Assembly (NCBI GenBank): GCA_004369045.1
Contig: ML213518.1
Coordinates: 192,286 to 256,285, forward strand
Direction: 5' to 3'
Source of the DNA: Heliocybe sulcata
Taxonomy: Eukaryota > Basidiomycota > Agaricomycetes > Gloeophyllales > Gloeophyllaceae
Length of the DNA: 64,000 nt
Part shown: piece by piece, positions 58,140 through 64,000 of the stretch
How positions within the stretch are numbered: position 1 is the first letter of the stretch
Layout: each line of letters starts with the position of its first letter
Notes under the pieces: generated by a model
The model's input: the letters and a program-made list of their open reading frames with translations, nothing else
Told to the model about the DNA's origin: nothing
Databases searched by the model: none
Program-made: the position numbers and the translations under genes

Positions 58140-60436
58140 ATGCCGACTGTTTCTTATTGCACGGTTGTCCGCCATGTTGCTGAGAGATTCACGCTCGTTT
58201 TGAATGCCTGCCACCGCCTTGTTGTGAATACTCCTTCCGACGTTATCTATGCGGTTAAAGGTCGCCTTCCCCCGGATCTGGATGTGCAACTGCCGTCATC
58301 AATGGGCTTCCAATTTTTGGGCATTGTCAACGGGTCTCGAATATCGGACGATATCGTCGGACAATCTGCTGTGGTGGCTCATTTTCACCGGTACCTTCGG
58401 ATGGCACGTCGCATTGACCCCTCTCTGGAGAACTCTAATTTCTGGCTAGAATGCAGACGAACTCGGCGTCGATAATCTGTCCGGAATACAATGTGATGAG
58501 GAAGGCGTTCTCCCGAAATGCTGGTATTGGAAACAGCAAGTACCTGCAGGCTCTGACGTACCGTGTCACTTGGCAGTTACTCTTACGACCTCACGACCTC
58601 TACCGATGAACACTCCTTCTTTTACTGTTGCACTGGATTCTATTGAGCTCGTATATAACTGGAAAATATGGGACACGAACAATGGTATGCGAGGAATGAT
58701 GACTGCGGGGACAACTCTAATTCCTGCTGACTGTCAGACTACGTGCTGGACGCTCCGCCTTTCTCTCCACAGCTTCTCTTGCCATACGAAACAGCTCTGG
58801 ACGACGTCATCAAGAAATTTGTCTCTCTGCATCTAGTCTGGTATGCTCCTGCTGCGGCTGTTTAGTGCCATGAACTCAATAGTCCTAGTCGTTATCCCCT
58901 TGTCTTCGGTCCTTGGAGATCGGTCAGTAATACTCGTCTGGTTTCAGCCACCAAGATTGCATGATGGCTTCCTTGGCAGAAACTGGACTCGGAAATGTCC
59001 TTTGTACCTTCCATAGGTCGCTCTCTGTCCAACATGCTCGACCGGTCTCCGAATTCGCGCTTCCAGAGTAAATGCCGTCGTATTCTCAAGGTGCCCAAAA
59101 TGAGTCCTGAGTCTGTAGACATGCTCATAGTCTTGGCAGAAATTGCGAAGACGAGTTCAAGCCATTACAGAAGCGCGAGTGGACAATATGCGCGGACTAC
59201 TAGAGGGATGCGCCTCAGACGACATTCCGGACGCACGGGCCATCGATGAATTGGCTGACGACATGGTACTCTATCGCGCTATGGAGAAGCTGTTCGCCCA
59301 ATGTGTCCAACCTAGCCGTCTCAAGGTCTGAGCGAAATTATTGTCGCACATGCCAGCGCTGATTTCCTCAGACGACAAGCCACCGCCCCTCTCCTGAGGC
59401 AGGCGACATTCTCTCACTTGTACAAGAGACAGCAGAATCTCAGGCCACCACTGTTGAGCTGGGTGCTTACGATCTCCTCTGGGATAATGAGGACGCTACT
59501 ATGCACTCCGAATCTCCTGTCGACCTCGCAGCAGGGGCACCTCACGACGTCGATAACGTCAAAAGCAGGTGGTCTGACGAAGAAGAAGTTTTCAGCTCCC
59601 AAGACAGCTTGCCCCACGAGGAGGCCATGCTTGAGGATGCGGAGCTAGAGGAGGCAAGCCAATACAATGTGGTGCACGGTGGCGACAACGAACTCTGGGA
59701 GGACGACAGCTTTGAGTCGCCAGTCTCTTCACAAGAGTCTAGTGATTCGTCGCAAGGTAGTATCCACATTCTGGACCGCATATGAAGGTCGCACTGCGTC
59801 TTAACGAGGGCGTCGTCAGGTTCTCTATCATCCGACCCGCTTCAAGGTCTCGAGCATGTCTTCGTCCTAGAAGAGACCAGTCTAAGCGACCCAACAGGCA
59901 ACAAGTCTGCCTTCGTCCATACGCCTGCACTCAATATCTCGTTCATCAACGACTGGCTCCCTGGTGGAATTGCCCTGGAAGGACCTGGAAAAGAGACACC
60001 TCCGGAAGGCGTGTTGATGTGTAAAGAGGACCATCAGGAAGGCTCATTGTCGACCCTGTTCCACGTACCTTTTTCTTCGGATGAGCAGCAACGTGCGGAA
60101 ATGATCGGGTTCCCTCACCTGGATCAAGGTTATGCACAAGAGGTCGCGTTTCCGGCACCCCGGTCGGGCTATGGGGAACTCTTTGACGACATCTCTTTCG
60201 ACCACGAGCCTCACGGCCATCAAGAAACGGAACTCGGAATGGCCTGCCCTGGAAATGCCAATTATGAAGGCTACACCGTCCCCGGCAGCCCTGGAATACA
60301 GTCGGCAGTGCGTCTGGCTCGGCGAAATCCAGACTTTCCTGGCAGTCCTCCCGCCTTCATTTCGTGTTTTGCACCAGGTGACCTCGCTATAGATCAGGGG
60401 CTAAACGTAGATGATGACGATGTGCTCGACTTTTGA
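58140..60436 (+). CDS. Unrecognised multi-exon protein, acidic C-terminal half
   Basis: I do not recognise a family. Coding pieces can be followed from the ATG at 58,140 (MPTVSYCTVVRHVAERF) through several short introns: clear GT-AG candidates end at 58,738, and others near 58,880-58,900 and 59,144. The pieces reach a helical segment (RRRVQAITEARVDNMRGLL), a strongly acidic Ser/Glu region (59,500-59,760), and a C-terminal half rich in Pro, Gly and Asp that ends DDDDVLDF at 60,436. The middle exon borders are unsure. There is no signal peptide, no membrane span and no catalytic motif. It is divergent from the PKC gene with about 220 bases between starts. It may be a lineage-specific regulatory protein; that is a guess. 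Confidence 0.5.
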
Positions 60437-60779
60437 CGACGAGCCCTGCGTATGTTTCAGTAGATGGAATACATGCTGCTATCCTGTCATTCCTTTGAAT
60501 TATCCTAGCCTCTATGCTTGACATTGACAAGTGATCGACTCGGAGGCAATCAGTACGCAGTCGGCGTTACGTAATACTTGTACGTCAATAGGAAATTGAA
60601 ACTCCGCTGCTCCGCCTTGAAAGAGGGCGTGCTTGGTCCGTACGTTCCTAAGATACTACTACTCACCTGCGCATATTCCTCTGCAACTGGATCCCTGTCG
60701 TCGCCACCGTTCCCCCCCTCATTCCCCCTCGCGGAGTGCCTTCTCAGCTCCTCCTCCCCATCGATAAATTTGCTGCACA
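60437..60779. other. Intergenic region before Igo1
   Basis: It holds the Igo1 promoter with pyrimidine-rich tracts just before the start codon. Nothing else is recognised. Confidence 0.5.
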
Positions 60780-61504
60780 ATGCATCCTGCTAGGGCCAAG
60801 AAGATCGACATCAGCGTGAGTGCTCTCTTTTCGCCCGTAGTCCGGCCGGTATTAGTATGCCCGACGGGTTTGGGCTGGCATATCGTTAAGCGCCTAATCT
60901 GACAACATGTATCTGTGTAGACGTTGTCGGAGGAGGAGCAGAAGCTCTTCCGGCTGTATGGGAAGCTGCCCACTCATAAGAATGTACTCCAGAAGATGCA
61001 GAAGGTGCGCAGCATCCTGTCTTTGTGGGTCCCTAGCCTCCCTCTGACGCTGGACTCTCCTCCCTGTCCACCCATCGCGTTCACCATCCCCAGGATCGCA
61101 AGTACTTCGACTCTGGTGACTACGCCTTGTCCAAGGCAGGTAAAGCCCCTCAGAACACCGTCGGCACCGCAATCCCTAATCCTGAGAAGTAAGCACCCAT
61201 TTCCCCTCGCCTCCGCCTCGTGTTTCTGACTAAGCGATGTAAATCGGATCCTATCAGTATCCCGCACGCGTCCCCGCCTGTCCACCCCCAGCTCTCCGTA
61301 TCCCCGACCAACACCAATGGCGGCGGCGCGATCAGCCCTGTGAAAGAAAGTACGCTCGCGCAGTCAGTGGAGGACTCTGAGGTCCCGAAGGACGTGCTTG
61401 CGACGGAGGAAGCTGCCGAAGCGATGGAGGAGACGTCCGATGAGGCTCCCCCCAAACCCGAGGCCGCGGAAGAAGCGAAGCCTGTCGACGCAATGGAGGA
61501 GTAG
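60780..61504 (+). CDS. IGO1: Igo1/endosulfine (ENSA/ARPP-19) PP2A inhibitor
   Basis: Four exons (60780-60815, 60921-61004, 61094-61188, 61258-61504) give 153 residues. The invariant site KYFDSGDYALSKAG is present, with the Ser that Greatwall/Rim15 phosphorylates to turn the protein into a PP2A-B55 inhibitor at mitotic entry or quiescence. The upstream helix EEEQKLFRLYGKLP is also conserved. The N-terminus is short and basic, and the C-terminal half is acidic and disordered (Glu/Ala/Pro-rich). The whole central domain is split by two introns, one directly before the phospho-site exon. Confidence 0.93.
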
Positions 61505-61930
61505 ACCCCATCCACACGACGGACCCTCACCCAGTGCATAAACCTCCGTACGTATTGCCTCTCACATGACACGGAGGAATTCGAACTTGCGGCGCGATAC
61601 ATTCATCGATTGCTTACAAGCCTTACTAGTCGAGACCGTGTATGTAAGATGTGTAAGTTTAATGATCGCGGTAGCTCTACGCTGGAGTTTGTATTTTATA
61701 TCGTCTTGTCTTCCTGACAAGGTTTGCCATGCTCTTATGCATATAGCAAGTTGTATGTTGGAGATCAAGAACTCAACAAGACTCTAAGGACCCTCACATG
61801 CGCAGCATTCGTCTTATGTTGACTCCGGAACATCGAGTTGGGTGCACCGCAGAAAGAGAACCCATGACCCTCGTTAAAAAACCCTAATAAATACATATAT
61901 AACAATACGTTGGTAGCACTCAGCCCCGAG
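61505..61930. other. Convergent intergenic region IGO1/lipase
   Basis: It holds two 3' ends facing each other; AT-rich, nothing else recognised. Confidence 0.5.
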
Positions 61931-63174
61931 CTAAGTGCAGTAAATGGTGCCAATGTAGATTCCCTCATATGGTCCCAGGTGGTCGAGGATATCGCCGTCG
62001 AAAATGTTCGGAACAGTCTGAATTGTGCACTGATCGTCAGTCGCGTCGTCATCGCCTGGTTGGTCCTTTGTTAGCAAGTCTGCAGAGAGGGGAGCGGCGA
62101 TAAGCGTACCTGGGCAGGAAACGGCGTCGCCGGGAGAGACGATATGGACCTCGCCGGCGACGTGGCTGAAGCCGAGGAAGCGCCCCGGGACGATGGGGAC
62201 GATGTCTTTCTCGTTGTTGACGCGTTTGAAGTTCGTGATCTACGGCGCATACACTTATCAATAAAGGGAAACAAGGGAGAAGGGGTGGAGATACAGACCT
62301 GTGAGTCGAAGTAAGCGGCCCAGGCGTCGTTGCCCACGCGCGGCGTGCCATAGGTGACGGCCTGGATGGCGACGGAGGCGGGGAGGTTGAGGTGCATGTA
62401 GAGCGAGTCGAGCTCGGCGAGGGCGCCGCCGAGGGAGTGGCCGACCTGTTCGCCGGTCATGTCAGTCTGTTCACTGACTACATAATCATGGGAGACGCAC
62501 GAGGGTGACGCTGCTCGCGCTGTACTGCGCGAGGAGGCGCTTCACCTCCGCGAGGATGAGGGCGGCGGTCTTGGCCTGCTCGTTTGCGAAGCCTTCGTGC
62601 ACCTCGATGTCGCTTGGAAGACCGGGAAAGAGGGTTGGGTCAGGGACGATGGTGGGAATGTCGACGTCGGTGAGGACGGATACCCTGATAAAGTGCGGGT
62701 GTTGATATAATTGGAAAAGTGAGGAGAGGAAGCACGAACAGTTGAGTCGGGTCGGTGCCTTGGTGCGCGACGACGACGGTTTTCTGGGTGGACCAGTAGC
62801 CGACGTAGTCTGGTGAGAAGTTAGCAAGATATATTGTACAAGTGAGGGTGGTGCTTACAGAATTGGGTTTCGTCGCCGTCGCCACCAGTCAAGGTGGCTG
62901 TAAAGTCTGTGACGGCATCGCATGCCTCTGCAGACGAACAAGTCAGGCTGGATAGCTATAACTACAGCGGGGCCAACGTACCACCGCATTGCCAGCCCGT
63001 GACTATGGACGGGTCGCAGTACGCCGCCCGGGCGAACTGGGTGTACGGTGCGAGGGAGGAGAGCTGGGCGGCGGTGAGGGTCGTCACGTCTGCCGCACTG
63101 CGCGCTGCTGGCGCAGGGGCAGCGAGGGCGCCGAGTGCCGGGAGGAGGACCAGGGAGGATAGGAGGGCAAGCAT
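61931..63174 (-). CDS. Secreted class 3 lipase
   Basis: Seven exons (63174-62982, 62927-62859, 62809-62740, 62684-62501, 62445-62299, 62239-62110, 62055-61931) give 305 residues in phase. A signal peptide is evident (MLALLSSLVLLPALGALA), followed by a likely Arg-containing propeptide and the alpha/beta-hydrolase core: VVAHQGTD oxyanion region, GHSLGG nucleophile elbow (Ser), the triad Asp in NNEKDIVP, and the triad His near HVAGEVHIV. Six Cys in the mature part could form disulfides. It should act outside the cell on triacylglycerols or related esters; feruloyl-esterase-like activity occurs in the same fold. An upstream in-frame ATG exists, but it would bury the signal peptide. Confidence 0.92.
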
Positions 63175-63934
63175 CGTAGCAGAAGACGTGTATGCAACTA
63201 CCGTTGGGTGTCCTACCACTTAGAGAGCTCAGGCCGGCGACCAGGAACGTCTCCAGCGTACAGCATCCTCAAGCAGGCCTTTTATAAGAGCTGGCAGTGA
63301 CCCTGATAACGGCGCGCAGTCTAAGCGGCTCAGTTCATTGACAGAATTGACGGACATTGTGTTAATTAGGTCCCTCGGTGATTGGGTACTCATGGATTGC
63401 TGCGCCGTGATTGGGAGATGGACTGATGAGCCTCCACGGGAAGCAAGGGCTGCATGGTCGCGGGCACTCGTGACCTCGAATCATCTTCTGTGAATCTGAG
63501 AAAACGGAGATTAGTGTCGGCAAAGAAGCCCGCTTTAGAGGCGTCTCTGATCCTCGCTGATGCGGGTGATGACAAGGCTCGCGGTTGTGCGGTTGTTTCA
63601 ACGGAGTACATTGTGGACACAGGCCAAGTGACCCCAGCGTCGGCTGTCCATTCGCTTGAGTCGTATCCCCAACAGATATGTGGGAGGGCATATGCGCGCT
63701 AGAGAGATACTGTGTGCCGTTCTCAGGCTGTCGCTGTCGCCCAGAGGTTCCATGCGAGAAGGGCAGTGCTTCAATTGTCGCGGCAGACACAGCAAAGGGC
63801 AGATCAGTCATGGTTGGGAAAGCAAGGTCCCCGCTAAATCATCGGATCTGTGCGGGGAAGTGTGACAGTGACTGCATCTGTGACTGAGCGCGACTGATCG
63901 GGCAACGCGACGCGTCTCATTCACTGCACTCACC
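63175..63934. other. Intergenic region lipase to next gene
   Basis: Divergent promoters; no further gene or repeat is recognised. Confidence 0.5.
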
Positions 63935-64000
63935 ATGGCCGTCGACTTGTCCTCCACCGCGCAAATACGCGAAGGGCTCCTGCAAAAGTTCGAACATAAT
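63935..64000 (+). CDS. Start of a gene running out of the window
   Basis: An ATG in good context (CACCATGGCC) opens a frame reading MAVDLSSTAQIREGLLQKF for 22 codons to the window edge without a stop. Codon use resembles the host genes. Too little is present to name it. Confidence 0.5.
   Translation, partial: MAVDLSSTAQIREGLLQKFEHN

Noticed and set aside
63656-63865. Small frame with a CFNC...H zinc-knuckle-like string
   Set aside because: Spacing does not fit CX2CX4HX4C, no retroelement sequence surrounds it, and it lies in an intergenic region.

Overview
The window reads as nuclear DNA of a filamentous basidiomycete, most likely an agaricomycete. Host genes are dense, run on both strands, and are cut by many short introns (mostly 44-70 bases, GT-AG with a few GC-AG). 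The gene content is fungal: NADPH-cytochrome P450 reductase, Pkc1-type kinase, DASH subunit Dad1, Mdm33, Igo1, and a NACHT-type STAND protein. The repeats also fit: Ty1/copia, Ty3/gypsy, DIRS-like and Crypton elements. I cannot name a species.

Bases 1 to about 21,900 are a nest of transposon fossils with no host gene that I can support. In order: an unassigned AT-rich stretch and an LTR scrap; an inverted copia LTR pair with a degenerate tRNA-like sequence between the arms; a nearly full-span broken copia element; a minus-strand gypsy remnant; a DIRS-like gag/RT remnant; TA-rich repeats; a copia fragment carrying a gypsy solo LTR inserted with a 5-base target duplication; a plus-strand gypsy remnant; and a Crypton (tyrosine recombinase) transposon.

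Bases 21,970 to 64,000 are gene-rich. Order and strand: aldo/keto reductase (-), EFL1 ribosome-assembly GTPase (+), Cdc25-type RasGEF (+), HIT hydrolase (+), Dpb3-like histone-fold protein (+), STYX-like pseudophosphatase (+), Yae1 (+), ZNG1/CobW metallochaperone (-), HUT1/SLC35B1 transporter (+), a NACHT-NACHT-pseudokinase protein (-), a gene-poor gap, a membrane-anchored SET protein (+), NADPH-cytochrome P450 reductase (+), Mdm33/She9 (+), Dad1 (+), Pkc1-type protein kinase C (-), an unrecognised acidic protein (+), Igo1/endosulfine (+), a secreted class 3 lipase (-), and the first codons of another gene (+). This is not an operon-like cluster, but several members touch ribosome and Fe-S/metal homeostasis (EFL1, Yae1, ZNG1) and nutrient or stress signalling (RasGEF, Pkc1, Igo1).

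The most unusual locus is 40,931-45,632. A splice model with consistent phase at every junction joins two tandem NACHT modules to a C-terminal kinase fold that has lost both catalytic aspartates (HGN for HRD, GFG for DFG). It looks like an NLR-style receptor with a built-in pseudokinase, and a small TA-flanked MITE sits in one of its introns. All gene models here are read by eye from one genomic strand; exon borders are predictions.
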